A stretch of 64,000 bases of DNA from Numida meleagris (taxonomy: Eukaryota > Chordata > Aves > Galliformes > Numididae): assembly GCF_002078875.1 (NCBI RefSeq), contig NC_034409.1:102829226-102893225 (forward strand), read 5' to 3'. The position numbers were made by a program, and so were the translations under genes. Numbering within the stretch: the first letter of the stretch is position 1; every line of letters begins with the position of its first letter. The notes below the pieces were generated by a model. The model worked only from the letters and a program-made list of their open reading frames with translations. It ran no database searches and was not told the origin of the DNA. Positions 1 to 12,053 of this stretch are shown here, one piece after another.

Positions 1-164
1 AGAATATTTTAACACATTGCCACTTTAGAAGTAGCTTAGAATGACCAGTAATTCCAAACCTATTTAGAAATAGGCTCTAATTAGGCCACTTACTTTAGTA
101 AGGCAGTATCAGTGTTTACATAGAAAACTGCATCCTGTCTCCAGTGTCAGTCCCCTGGGGGGTA
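1..164. other. Intergenic, nothing recognised
   Basis: AT-rich unique sequence with no open frame, repeat or signal that I can support. Confidence 0.5.
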
Positions 165-360
165 ATCATAGAATAAAAGAACAGCTTGGGTTGGAAGGGA
201 GCTCAAAGCCCACCCAGCCCCAACCCCTGCCATGGGCAGGGCTGCCCCACACCAGCTCAGGCTGCCCAGGGCCCAGGGCCCAGTCCAACCTGGCCTTGAG
301 CATTTCCAGGGATGGGGCATGGCAGGGATGGCAGCTTCTCTTAGCAACCAGGCATTCCAT
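165..360 (-). repeat. CR1 LINE 3' fragment
   Basis: Reads on the plus strand as the reverse complement of a CR1 3' end: an aatcatagaat start, then gggttggaaggga, then the segment containing cctgccatgggcaggg and ccaacctggccttgag. The element is 5'-truncated and non-coding. The shared phrases with the copies at 54.6 and 62.0 kb make the family call firm, but the exact borders are estimates. Confidence 0.85.
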
Positions 361-1229
361 TAGGTAAGGGCAATGTCCTGCCATGACTGAATACTGCAGT
401 GGAGGAGTGTCCCTTGAAGTCACTCCCTGTCTCAGTCTGGTCTCTTGTCTTCAATTCTACCTCAGCCTGCAGCAGGCATAGACCTTTGAACACAGAAAAA
501 TGTCCCTCTTCAGATGCAAGAAGAGCCTCCTGTGTCCTACTTCAGATGGCAAGAGGCTGGCATTGTGTAATGCACTAGGCCATGGCCAGCCCTCCTGGGC
601 TCATCATCTGAGATGGATGTTGGAGACCTACCTGAACTTTTTCCTTTGGTTCCCTCTCAGTAAACAGAAAATGAGACTTTCTTGTGTGCAGAGATGGCTT
701 GAATTTAATAAACTAATGATATTCTCAGCCAGCAGACTTACAATAACCAAGAGACACAAATGTGTCAACCCAGATGTCAAATATATTTTTGCAGTTATGT
801 TTGTGTTCTCTAGTCCTGCTTTAAACCAGCTTCCAGAAGTGTGCAGAAACATCATCTGAGGAGGCTGGAGATCCTGCCTTTAGCACTGGGCAATTACCCT
901 GTTGTTCAAGCCATGCTGAGCTCCACGGTATCAGAGCCACACTCCTACCAGCATGCACACATGACACTTTGAAGTGTGTTTGGATCTGTCTTTACAGGCA
1001 GATTTTGCATCTCTGCCTGGAATGTGGTCTTACTCTTCCAGGTGGCAGTATCCTGGGACAAGCCCAGGTGCCTTCAGCAGCACACAGCTTACCAGTGATA
1101 CCTGAGGTGCCTTTCTCTGTCTCTAAGACATCTCTTTGTAAAGCACTTATAAACCTAGTGACAAAGATTAACAGAAATTCAGGTCACTCAAGGTTTTTTC
1201 ACACTACTCTGGACATGATGAACATGATG
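361..1229. other. Intergenic, one unsupported ORF
   Basis: Unique sequence between two CR1 fragments. An ATG-initiated plus-strand frame at 500-859 (119 codons) is open, but it matches no family I know and shows no splice or promoter context. I treat it as chance. Confidence 0.4.
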
Positions 1230-1313
1230 AACTAGATGAACTTCGAGGTCCCTTCCAACCCAAGCCACTCTATGATTCTGTGATTCTATGATTCTATGAT
1301 TCTATGATTCTAT
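1230..1313 (+). repeat. CR1 3' tail with octamer expansion
   Basis: The phrase gaggtcccttccaacccaagcc is followed by repeated tctatgat/tctgtgat units, the terminal microsatellite of CR1. Only about 80 bases of the element remain. The tail is expanded to several units. Confidence 0.85.
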
Positions 1314-2285
1314 TATCATTTGAGAAACATACACCAGGAAAGACTCATAACCAGATAACCTTGGATTATTTTACACTAGATGAGTCACAGATGTCCTTTA
1401 CAGATTGAGGTATAAAGTACATGTAAATGTTTGTTGCTGTGTGGTGAGGGGAAGGGAGGGGCTGTTTTATTTTTAATCTGTCTAACTCCCGTCTTTCAAT
1501 GGGACTTTGATTTGACTTCTTAAGAAAAGCAATGAAAAACCTTAATTAAAATTTTGCAGCTCCCTGGACATCTGTTCTCAAGTGTTATATAAAATATTAC
1601 ACATCGTTATAAATATACATTCGTGTTTTATTTTAAACACATTAGTAATTGGGATTTTATAGGGCCATAGAGATTTAAGCATAGGATTGCAGTAATAGAG
1701 GCATATGAGCACACACACATGCACAAAATCCTATATAGACACTACTAGACATATGTATGCCTGTGTAGACTTTTGTGACGTCAAAAAAATTCTGGAAAAG
1801 CTTTTTGGCAAAGAAACAGTCAACTTTCACATTTGCAATGTGTGCCTTCTTCTAATGCCCATGCTAGACTCACCATTGCTCTTGCCACTGCAGAAATGAC
1901 TCAAATGTCCTGTACAAGAGGGTATTCAGGGACAGTAATAACCCACAGCACTTTTCATCCTGTTTGGTGCTCTATAAATGGATATCTGCTACAAGGCATG
2001 CTATTAAAGCATCTCCTAAGGATGCATTTGTAACCACTAGTCATTTAGGACTCATGCTGCATCCAGTGCATCCATCCATTACAGCCGATCCTGCAATATT
2101 TAAAACTTTGCAAAAAAGACTGTGAAGGCTCATCATTTGTTCATTCATCTGCTCTGAATGATTCAGTTGATGTGATTTTTTCCCCAGACACATGTTCCTA
2201 CAGGCCTGAGTATTGCAGCCAAAAAGCTGAAGGTGAGGAAGTGTCCAGAACCATACTAGGCGAAGAAAGATCTCAATGTTTCTTC
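1314..2285. other. Intergenic, nothing recognised
   Basis: AT-rich unique sequence. I see no repeat family, RNA gene or supported coding exon in it. Confidence 0.45.
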
Positions 2286-2338
2286 TCATGTCATGTCATG
2301 TCATGTCATGTCATGTCATGTCATGTCATGTCATGTCA
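2286..2338. repeat. (TCATG)n microsatellite
   Basis: Ten uninterrupted copies of the pentamer tcatg followed by a partial unit. Perfect purity suggests a young and probably length-variable tract. It lies about 125 bases upstream of a CR1 fragment. Confidence 0.95.
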
Positions 2339-2459
2339 GACTACATGAGACAACTCAACCGTTCTACAGATTCTGTCGGATTGGTTCATTACTGAACTTC
2401 GGACTTTCCCTGGTCTCCTATCCCTCTTTGTTTTCATTCTTTTTCCCTTTGGGCTCTGG

Positions 2460-2622
2460 AAAATTCTGCCCAGGGAGGTGGTGGAGTCACCATCCCTGGA
2501 GGTGTTCAAGAGCCGTGTGGATGTGGCACTGAGGGACATGGTCAGTGGGCATGGTGGGGGTGGGCTGATGGTTGGACTCAGTGATCTTAGAGGTCTTTTC
2601 CAACCTTAATGATTCTATGATC
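2460..2622 (+). repeat. CR1 LINE 3' fragment
   Basis: Contains the CR1 phrases cccagggaggtggtggagtc, ccctggaggtgttcaagagc and gtggcactgagggacatggt. It ends in the terminal ggtcttttccaacctta-atgattctatgat. The fragment covers the last codons of the ORF2 frame ([24 protein letters not shown]) and the 3' UTR. Confidence 0.9.
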
Positions 2623-5600
2623 ACCTCTTCCAACATGTGCGAATGCACAGAGCTGTTCAGCTCACCAGCACGAACTTGAAATGGAGACAGTCTGATGTTA
2701 CTGACTCACTGAACAAGGAACATTTTGTCTGAAACAAGCAGGTTCAGTGACCTTATTATCCAGCTCAATGCACAGAACATAGGAAAGAACACAGGTTAGA
2801 TTCATGGCACGTTGCCCTGGAGCTGATGTCCTCCTGGGCTTGTGGTCACAAAGTCCACAGTGACTTCCAGGAAGGTCATGATTTCTTCAGTGCTGCCTGG
2901 AACACAGCTGCAAACCTTCACATCTCTGGGGTCCAGCTGAGCCGGGATTCTCCAGCACTTTCTGAAAAACACCTGGTGCCTGAGGATTAAGTTCCATCTC
3001 ATAGGTCAGTGATATTCTAGACAGACCTTTTTGCAATCATGGTTTTCAAATTAGACTTTCTTGGAATTACACAGCTTGTGGAAAACTGAGAATATTTATG
3101 AATTTGGTCTAGTCCAGGGTCAAATCCAACATAAGAAAAAAATCTGCAGCTCAGACATCCTTCTTTCTAGCCTGTTTAAGCACTTGTGATAACCAAAAAT
3201 AGTAATGATACTTGCTGCTCAGGAGCATAAAAGACTCCTAACAATTAATCTGTCCTACCAAGCAGAAAAAAAAGAAACAAATCCAATTGAACAAATAACA
3301 AAACAACAAAGAGTGAAGTTTAAGATTTTGAGTATTATCTTGGCAGCATGTAAAACAAGCTCTAGATCATTGGATTGTGTCCCTTGTGATATATGAAGTT
3401 CATTGACAGTGCACTTAGGTCTGAACTACCTAAATCTGCATTTTCCAAAGCAGGGACTCAGAGTCTACAAAGCCAGATCAAGCTGCCAGTGGTTAGAGTT
3501 GCAAAGTGCATGAGCTCTGGGGTAGTCTCAGGTAGGAGCCTGACGTGAACTAAGTCCGTAAGATATGTTGGCATGCAGTTTGTGGGATGCAGTGATCTAT
3601 TGTATATGTATGTGTCTAGTGCTGGATTTATCTACAGCAGGACTAGGTTTCACAAAATGTTTGCTCTTCCACTTTAGTGGCCAGCAGGGGGAAATTGCAT
3701 GTCCCTGTTGAGTTACCGTCTTGAGCTAGCACATGTCTGTGCACTGGCTCTATCAGTAGAGGCCCTTTATTTAGTGCTATATACCATATTGTTTCACAAA
3801 TGCATGTGACATTTTTTCCTGTTCTCATTTCTCAAATGCTCTTGTAAGTCAGAGACAAGAAAAGGGTCAGATGAGGAAGGATTCCCACCACAAAGGTACC
3901 TTAAGGAATTTCAAGTTGGTTTGTAAAGTTCCACAGCTGTATGAGATGTATGTCCAATGATTTGTACAGTTAATTGTCTCAGCTAGGTTTTGGAGCTCCT
4001 CAATATTGTATCTGAGCTTAACGGATTTTCAAAGCCTCCATCTCCTTGATGTAGCTTTAATGTAGATGTGGTGCTAGAAAATTGGAGCCAGCATCAGTTT
4101 TGGGCCATCCGTGTGCTTCATAACACTATGTTTAATTTGTATTACACAACAGGTGAGGAAAATCTGTCTTAATAGCACTCTATCAAGGGGAACAGATGTC
4201 AGTGGGTATGATGTATTTGTGATGTGTTTAATTGTGGTGATGTCATTCATGGGAATTAATGGATTTTGCATCAGATATAGGAGATGCCTTGCTCTATGAA
4301 AAGGGATTAAAACACAAGTAAGACTCACTTTTCAAGCCTGGGAGATGGTACCGGAATCAGTGAAACTGCCTCAGCTGATTTGTTGTGCAAAGCTTAGCAA
4401 TATGAAGTGTTTTATCCAAGCAAATGTGTGGTCGCTAGGGACCAGCCCTGCCACCAGTGCACCATGGGGAGGTAGATTCCTCACTTCTTCACCCAAGGCA
4501 TCACGCTGGCCCCAGTGCTGAAGGCCCTTACATAGCAGACCAACCTCAGCACCAGTGGTGATGGAGCAGGAGCTCTCCTCAGCCCTAAAGCCACCAGTCA
4601 GCAGGCAGAGCTGCCGGATGCAGGCCATAGCCTGGCAGTGGGAGAGGTGGTGAGACATCTGCACATCTACCCACTAGGGAAGAAAACAGCTTGTTTCAGG
4701 CAGAAGAGGACATGGCAAGTCTGACCTAAATCTGTGATGGCTCTGGTGCAGCAGACTGGAAACTCAGTGGCAGTTCCAGATAAATTAAAAGTGGGGCAGG
4801 CTTTTGTTGGATTGTAGAAATGATTAGCGTGAAAAATGATTGTGCTTTACTTAATTGTGTTAATTGAATGTTCCCACATCACATTTCATATTCAGAGCGC
4901 TGTTGAATGTTGTATGGAAAACAGCCACACAGAGGAGAACTGAATGCCTAGCCTAGCAGGGAGAGAAAGATAAAGATTTTCTGATTGTGAAGGCATAAGA
5001 ATACATACAGAATGATTCTGTACATTGTATGTTTCCACTAAAATGATGAATAGGTAAATAATCAGGTCACAGGTTTTGTTACTATGTTCCAGAGTTAACT
5101 CCTGCATGCATTTTTCAGCAAGACCTAAAAAGACTCATCATGAGGCTGCTTGCAGGTTCAGTCAGGCCTTGCTGACAGATGTTATAGTGGGTTTCTCCAG
5201 GTCACATTTCAGGATTTTCTTTACAAGAGTATGAGCCAAAAATTAGAACTGGCTAAGAACAGGTATTTTGCATATGCATACAAATGCTCTGAATCTTCTT
5301 ACACCTCTACAATTCTCTAAGCCTTAGAGGGTAATTTTGCTGAGAATGTTATTTTTGACATTAAGGTTGTCATAGGCATTTTAACTGGAATAACTGGTAG
5401 CTGTTTGGTGCTAGTTTGGGTATTTTATGGGAACCAATTTCCTTATGAATATGCTGACCAAGCTTACAAATAGGCAATTGCTTAAATCCTCCACCAAACT
5501 CTACACAGACAAATACAAACCCACTTGTAAGAGAGGAATTCTTTTTCCTGACAAGCACAATGATTAGCTACACGAGTTCTTTGTTGTCTGACTAAAAGAT

Positions 5601-6677
5601 CAAGTCAACAAGTTCAAGCCAGTATGACTTGAAGTCAATCCACTGTGCTCCACTGCATGATTTCCTAAATGAACCCATAATTATTTTAAATGGATGGATC
5701 TGAAAGGCAGTTCTACTCCAATATTTTTTTAACTTTAGAAATTACCAGTCTGATGCTTGGATATCAATTTTCAGGCAGTTACCACAAGAAAATGCTGAAC
5801 CATGATGATCTAATGAGGGTTTCTGAGCCCACATAAAATGTGCCTGCGTTATAGGTGTCATTAGCCAGGCATCTTAAGTTGCAAGGACAGAAAACCTGAA
5901 GCAGAGTTTCTGGAATGGGCACAGATACCTAAGCTTTGTCTATGGTTAAGGTATGGCAAGCTGAGCAGGTGTCTGCTCCTCACGGTGAAGTCAGAGGGTT
6001 GCAGGTGTGGACCCATCCCTACCTGCTCCACAATGGGTCCCGGGTGGGTCACAGCACCCTGCTTCACAGCATACCCTGTTCCCCTTCCATTGTCCCACCT
6101 CCTGGATCAAGGGCTGCTGTTCTCATCACATGACATAAAAAGTTACAGCACTGAAATAGTTTAAGAGTCAAACTAGGATCAAAATCCAAATGCTGTGTAC
6201 CAAAGGGGCAATGCAGCTACAGAGTATAATAGAGTGTTATGTCTGGGCACTACCCCCAAAAAGCAGGTGCACTGATCCTATTGGAGGTGTTAAGAAAGAT
6301 CTCAGCACTTCAACCAAGTGAAATGCTGAAGTAATATGCAGATAACGGCCAGACTAGAGACTTTACAAGTGTCTTAAAGCTGGCAGTGAGCACAGCCTGT
6401 CATGCCAGTAACTTTTAGTACAGGGACTATCCTGAGAAAGGATGGTGTTTCCAGGCTGCAGATTATGTTTAAGTTAAGCCTATGTGTGTGGTTACTACAC
6501 TACATAGCTATAGCATCTAAACTTCTTTGGGAACAATGCTAAGAAGTTACCCAGACAAAGGGTCACTGCTACCCTTAGTTGGGAAGTTGTCATTCCCTCT
6601 TGGCAAACTCTAAGGTACTCCAATGGGAAGAAGAAAAGCAGTCAGCAGGGACAATGGCAGGCTCTTAGATTTTTACA
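2623..6677. other. Intergenic, about 4 kb, no gene found
   Basis: No CR1 phrases, RNA genes or convincing exons. The stretch at 4430-4660 is richer in G and C than its surroundings and has a minus-strand open frame of 97 codons (4371-4664), but nothing in that translation is recognisable. Confidence 0.4.
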
Positions 6678-6905
6678 CAGAACCATAGAACCACTGAATC
6701 ATAAAAACTGGAAATGACCACTAGAATCACCCAGTCCAACTGTCAGCCCACCCCCACCATGCCCACTGACCACGTCCCTCAGTGCCACATCCACACAGCT
6801 CTCGAACACCTCCAGGGACGGTGACTCCATCACCTCCCTGGGCAGCCTGTGCCACTGCCTCACCGCTCTTTCGGAGAAAAAGTTTCTCCTAATATCAAAC
6901 ATGAC
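6678..6905 (-). repeat. CR1 LINE 3' fragment
   Basis: Inverted CR1: starts agaaccatagaaccactgaat and continues with ccaccatgcccactgaccac, gtgccacatccacacagctc and the serine/arginine-rich tail of ORF2 read on the minus strand ([14 protein letters not shown]). It is 5'-truncated near the FSERAV region. Confidence 0.9.
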
Positions 6906-8676
6906 TTCAATTAGCTTTCTCCTCACCTGCTCAAGATGGCAAAGTTTATAATCCTGTATCTGAAAACAGAAATAAAACTGCAACTATTTGCACTGTCTAC
7001 ATGTACACAGGAGATCTGTGTTTCAGATTCCTCCTGGAATTGTTTGAATTGAAATGTTCTTAGAGACTTCTCAAGGAAGATGATGTTTTGTAATAGTTTG
7101 TCTTGAAAACCACATTCCATGTCCACGTCTTTCATGAGGAATGCAGTAATTGTCTGGAAAAAATGTATCCTCGATTTGCATGTTTTACTTCCTGGATCAT
7201 TTGCTCATTTTCTGCAAAAAGAGCAAAACTCAGTCATGCCCTGTTCTTGTCACCTACCAGATGACATACTCCATGCTCTGCTGACTCATCTTCCTCAGAC
7301 ATCATGTTTGGTCATAAAATTGTCTTCTCCAGAAGAGGAATGGATGGTGTTACCCACAAGAAGTTGTGGGAAGGGTCTATGCCTCCCCCAGCAGCTGTGT
7401 TGCCAATGAAAAATCCTTCTTATGTCATATACTAGGATTTGGCATGTTGTACATATGAAGGAGCCAATGTTATGAAGCCCAGGTGTACAACATGAGTTTC
7501 ATAAATCACTGTTTGTTCCTCTCAACAACAGCATGATTTTTCAGAGGAGTCTATCCTTTCTGGCTTTTGTTGCCCTTCTGTCAGTGCGGATTCTGTTTGC
7601 AGTGCTTCAAGCTTTAGATAAAGGGGAAGGGATGGAACACAAATCTCTGAGAGTCAAAGAGCAGAAGAACTTCCAGTGTGGGGTAGACTGAAGTCTGTGA
7701 TTTCAAGAGGCTTGCCTGTTCCTGGGGGAAGTAGTCTCTCTTTAAAATCAGTGTTTTTTCTACTTCTTCCTCCTCTTAATTCTTCCCAGAGGAAAACCTC
7801 CCTCCAGTGCTGTGTGGAGCTGGAGACCAGCCGCTCCAGTAAAAAGATCTCAAAAGGTGGGATGCTGACAGCCTGAAAGGAGAAACAAAACTTGAGGAAT
7901 ATTTCCTCCTCATCCAGTATAAATGTGAAGAGGGACTCCCATAGTCTCTTTTCTCTCTTTCATTTGTAGTCAAAGAGATGTTGTGACTCAGCTGGGTGAG
8001 CTACCATAATTCCTTTTCCAACTGGACTGCTGAGCAGCATCTTCTGCACCCTATGAAGAAGGACCCTCTATGGAAGCCTCCAGAGCTGTTTTATTTACAT
8101 GTCCTGGACACAGAGACACTTACAGAAAGGCCAAGACATTGACACAGTCCTGCAAGTTCTCTAACAGATTAAAGACTCTGGAGCATGTGAGAAATTTTGG
8201 GTACCCTTACAAAGCCAACTATGGTTGAGTAAGTGTTTAATCTGAATTAATGGACAGGGTTCATGCAGCACTGAATTCCTTAATGTCAGACATAGGGAGA
8301 AAGTAAAGTTTTCCCCAGAAAACCATAAATGAATGACTGCCATGGAGTCTGTTGAGGATTGTCTCCAAAGAGAAATGGAATATTTTCCTCATGGTGAATC
8401 ACAAGAGAATGTTACTACATTCTTCTTCTTGCACAGTCTATATATATATAACAATGAAAGGAATGACCAGTCAACTGTTTGACCTCAGTTTGGGGAAAAA
8501 AATCTCTCAAAAAACCTCGAGAACTCACCCCATTAAGCATACAGGAAAATGTTACAGACCTGGAACCTTAATTATATGCTTGTGGCATCCTTCTAGGGAG
8601 AAAAGCTTCAGATGTCTGAAAAAAGTATTTGACTGGAAGGGCTTGTTCATGCTTGCATAGGATTTTCCAACAACTA
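6906..8676. other. Intergenic, nothing recognised
   Basis: Unique sequence of mixed composition. Short open frames only, none recognisable. Confidence 0.4.
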
Positions 8677-8769
8677 TTCCTTCCTTTATCTTTTCTTTTT
8701 CCTTTTCTTTTTCCTTTTCTTTTTCCTTTTTCTTTTCCTTTTATTTTTCTTTTTCTTCTTTTTTTTTTA
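8677..8769. repeat. (CCTTTT)n polypyrimidine tract
   Basis: Almost pure pyrimidine strand built from ttcctttt and tttttc units ending in a run of T. It is a long purine/pyrimidine mirror-like tract. The minus strand can be read as an artificial lysine/arginine-rich frame, which I do not consider a gene. Confidence 0.9.
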
Positions 8770-8783
8770 GCTTTTGAAAAACA

Positions 8784-8840
8784 AACTGAGGTCCCTTCCA
8801 ACTCTTAAGCTTCAGTGATTCTGTGAAAAAAAAAAAAAAA
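8784..8840 (+). repeat. CR1 3' end remnant plus oligo(A)
   Basis: gaggtcccttccaactctta followed by cagtgattctgtg is the last 40 bases of CR1. It is followed by a run of A rather than the usual octamers. Confidence 0.7.
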
Positions 8841-9779
8841 CAAACAGTCTGAAGAACCAGGTGAACCTTTGACATTTATGTTTGAATTTCAACCCCCTAG
8901 GCTTGAACTGAAAACAAAACAAATCATGCTGCAGAAACGTTTGTCAAATGTGCAGACTTTCAATGACCCTTCTGTTCATGCTACTTTTCTGATTCACTTT
9001 TTGCTAAGGTTGCAAAGGGTCTTTACCCACCACCTCCTGGTGAACTTGTCTGCAAAACACTTATTATTTTTCAATAGATTTATTTGCTACACATGAGAAA
9101 AAATCTCAGCTGGTATAAACATGTAGAAAAGTTAAAGAAGATATGCCCAGATATGGAACTCAAGTGCCTGGTATGACTTTTGTTGACTTACTGATTTGTT
9201 CAAATCATTACTTCATGAGGACTTTTGCATTACACCTGAACACTCATAGAACCCCCTACTAATAGCAGAAGCTAATGATGACATTTAATTGGACAAATTT
9301 TCTGATTCATATTTACATGCATTTGCATGTGGCACATGTATTAGCACTGGAATTATGCCTGTATTTTATTATTAAATATTATTTTGCAAAACTAATGAGG
9401 CTGAGGGTCTTGGTTTACACATTGATTGTTTCCAGCCTCAGTTTGATCAGTACTCCAAGGCAGGACTGAATCTGGTGGCAAGGAACCCATTATTCATCTG
9501 CTGGATCCCAGAGAGGTAGGAGGCAGCCTGGTATTCCCAAGTCTTTCTTTCAAGAAGCTTTTGCAAGTGGGAGATGCTCCATGGGACTCCAGTTGTTCTA
9601 GCCTGGTGGAGCTCACCGCAAGAGCAGATGCACCTCAGCTCTTGTTGAAAGGCCTGCAGACATCAGATATGAGCAGAATCAAATCTGCTTTCATATTTAA
9701 GAATTACAGTGGAAAGGAAACAGCACCTTCAATCAATGTCTGGAAATAACAGAAGAGAAAAATAAGAGATGGCAAGACG
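8841..9779. other. Intergenic, nothing recognised
   Basis: AT-rich unique sequence. A short inverted repeat, acatgcatttgcatgt, lies near 9316. No gene evidence. Confidence 0.4.
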
Positions 9780-9860
9780 AGGCAAGGTGAGGGCGAGGCA
9801 ACGAAAGGCAAGGTGAGGGCGAGGCAAAGATAGGCAAGGTGAGGGCGAGGCAAGGCAAGG
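9780..9860. repeat. 26-bp minisatellite, three copies
   Basis: The word aggcaaggtgagggcgaggc begins at 9780, 9806 and 9832, giving an exact 26-base period with variation only in the last four bases of each unit. The strand is purine-rich with one CpG per copy. Confidence 0.95.
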
Positions 9861-10404
9861 GAAAAGATACTAAACATTCATGGACACCCTCCCCCCAAAA
9901 AAGGAACAAAAGCCTCCATCATGATGAAAGCAATCCCCAAAATAATGGTAAAAAACTTGCCCTCGTCTGAACTCGATGGAAAAAATATTTGAGCTAACAT
10001 AGGACTCATGGAAAATGCTACATGGAGAAACTAGCAAAAAATGGTGGTGGCAGAACACATACTCCTGTAAAAGAATTAGTGCGTTTCAAGAGAAAAATCA
10101 TTATTCTGGAATAAAATCATTTTTATTCTTTTATTTAGTAACCCAGAGAGGCTATTCTGGGATAACTCTGTGGAAACATAATGTGACAGTTATTTTCTCC
10201 AAATGGGCAAATCTCTACTTACAAGGCTGGTCCTGTTGACTTCCCAAGAGTGTTTTGTACATGGAAATGCTGCACACTTCAGATCTCTACCATGCTTGTT
10301 ACAAAAACATTACAAAAAGCTGTTTGACTTTTGTTCTTATTTTGTTCTTCATTTCTCCTCTGGGACGGCTATTTTTACTTTTCACTAATTTTAGGGTCTA
10401 TAAT
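9861..10404. other. Intergenic, nothing recognised
   Basis: AT-rich sequence up to the border of a long CR1 copy. No supported feature. Confidence 0.4.
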
Positions 10405-12053
10405 TCATAGAATCGTAGAATCACCAAGGTTGGAAAAGACCTCTAAGATCATCCAGTCCAGCTATCCACCTATCACCAATATTTCCCAATAAACCATTTC
10501 CCTCACTACAACATCTAAACATTCTTGGACACCTCCACGATCAGTGACTCCACCATCTCCCTGACCACTCTCTTGGAGAATTATTTCCTAACGTCCAACT
10601 TGAATCTCCTCTGGCACAACCTGAGGCCATTCCCTCTAGTCCTATTGCTAGTTACATGGGAGAAGAGGCCAACACCCACCTCGCCACGACCTCCCTTCAG
10701 GTCGTTGTATAGAGCGATAAGGTGTCCCCTGAGCCTCCTCTTCTCCAGACTAAATGATCCCAGCTCCCCATCAGACTTGTGCTCCAGAGCTCCCACAGCT
10801 TCATTGCCCTTCTCTGAAGATGTGCCAGGGCCTCAATATATTTCTCATAGTGAGGGGCCCAAAACTGAACACAATACTCAAGGTGTGGCCTCACCAGGGC
10901 TGAGTACAGAGGGATGATCATTTCCTGGTTACACTATTTCTGATACAAGCCAGGACGCCATTGGCCTTGGCCACCTGGGCACACTGCTGGCTCATGTTCA
11001 GCTGAGCGTCAGTCAATACCCCCAGGTCTGTTTTCTCTACGCAGTCTTCCAGCCACTCTGCCCCAAGCCTGTAGTGTTGCCTGGGATTGTTGTGGCCAAA
11101 GTGCAGGACCCAGCACCTCGTCTTGTTGAATCTCAACCCATTGACCTTATACCAGTGATCCAACCTGTCCAGATTGCTCTGTAGGGCCTTGCTACCCCCA
11201 GGCAGATTGACACTTCCTGCCAACTTGGTGTCACCTGCAAACTTACTGAGGGTGCACTCAATGCCCTCATCCAGGTCATCAATAAAGATATTGAAGAGGA
11301 CAGGCCCCAGTACCAACCCATGGAGAACACCACTTATGACCGGTCGCCAGCTGGATTTAACTCCATTCACCACCACTCTCTGGGCCCGGCTACCCAGCCA
11401 GTTCTTTACCCAACAAAGAGTGTACCTGTCCAAGCTATGGGCTGCCAGTTTCTCCAGAATACTCTGGGAGACAGTTTTGAAGGCTTTTTTGAAGTCTAGG
11501 TAGACTACATGAACAGCCTTTCCCTCATCCACCAGGCGGGTCACTCAGTCACACTCAATCATAGAAGGAGATCAGGTTTGTAGAGCAGGACCTGCCTTTC
11601 ATGAACCTATGCTGGGTGGGCCTGATCCTCCAGATGTCCCACACATGCTGTGTGATCTCAATCAAGATGATCTGCTCCATAACCTTCCCTGGCACCAAGA
11701 TCAGGCTGACAGGCCTGTAGTTCCCCACATCCTCCTTACAACCCTTCTTGTAGATGGGAGTCACATTGGCAAGCCTCCAATCCTCTGGGACTTCTCTGGT
11801 TGACCAGGAACACTGATAGATGATGGAAGGCAGCTCTCTCAGTACTCGGGTGGATACCATTTGACTTCATGGACTTGTGGCAGTCCAGGTGGAGTAGTAG
11901 GTCTCTAACTGTTTCCACCTGAATCATGGGGGGTTTATTCTGCTCCCCATTTGAGACTTCAAGGTCAGGGGGAAGAGTACCGTGAGGATAATTCTCAGCA
12001 AAGGCTATGAGATAATCCCTTTTCATTTCATGTAATATTTGAGAAATAGTCAT
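10405..12053 (-). mobile_element. CR1 LINE, 1.6 kb, with decayed reverse transcriptase
   Basis: This is the longest mobile element in the window. Its 3' end is at 10405 (agaatcgtagaatcacc) and it reads leftward. The minus strand encodes the CR1 ORF2 reverse transcriptase in pieces. The N-terminal RT part lies at 12053-11736 (LLLHLDCHKSM), followed by 11860-11555 (WRLANVTPIYKKG, NYRPVSL). The core lies at 11544-10918 ([40 protein letters not shown]). The tail lies at 10921-10581 ([17 protein letters not shown]). Frame changes between pieces and internal stops make it inactive. The catalytic motif, FADD in active CR1, reads FAGD here. The endonuclease half and 5' UTR are missing, so this is a 5'-truncated copy. 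Confidence 0.93.
10918..11544 (-). pseudogene. CR1 ORF2 reverse transcriptase core, inactive
   Basis: Open minus-strand frame of 208 codons from the RT palm and thumb of a CR1 LINE. Visible motifs are VYLDFKKAF (RT block A), [20 protein letters not shown] (block B, usually SGVPQGSVLGP) and FAGDTKL (block C, usually FADDTKL). Loss of the first catalytic aspartate of block C, and of the PQGS residues of block B, fits a dead copy. The frame is a fragment and has no own promoter. Confidence 0.85.

Noticed and set aside
500..859. 119-codon plus-strand ORF
   Set aside because: No recognisable motif, no splice or promoter context, and a length compatible with chance in this composition.
8568..8801. 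Lysine/arginine-rich minus-strand ORF
   Set aside because: It is the translation of a polypyrimidine microsatellite, not a gene.
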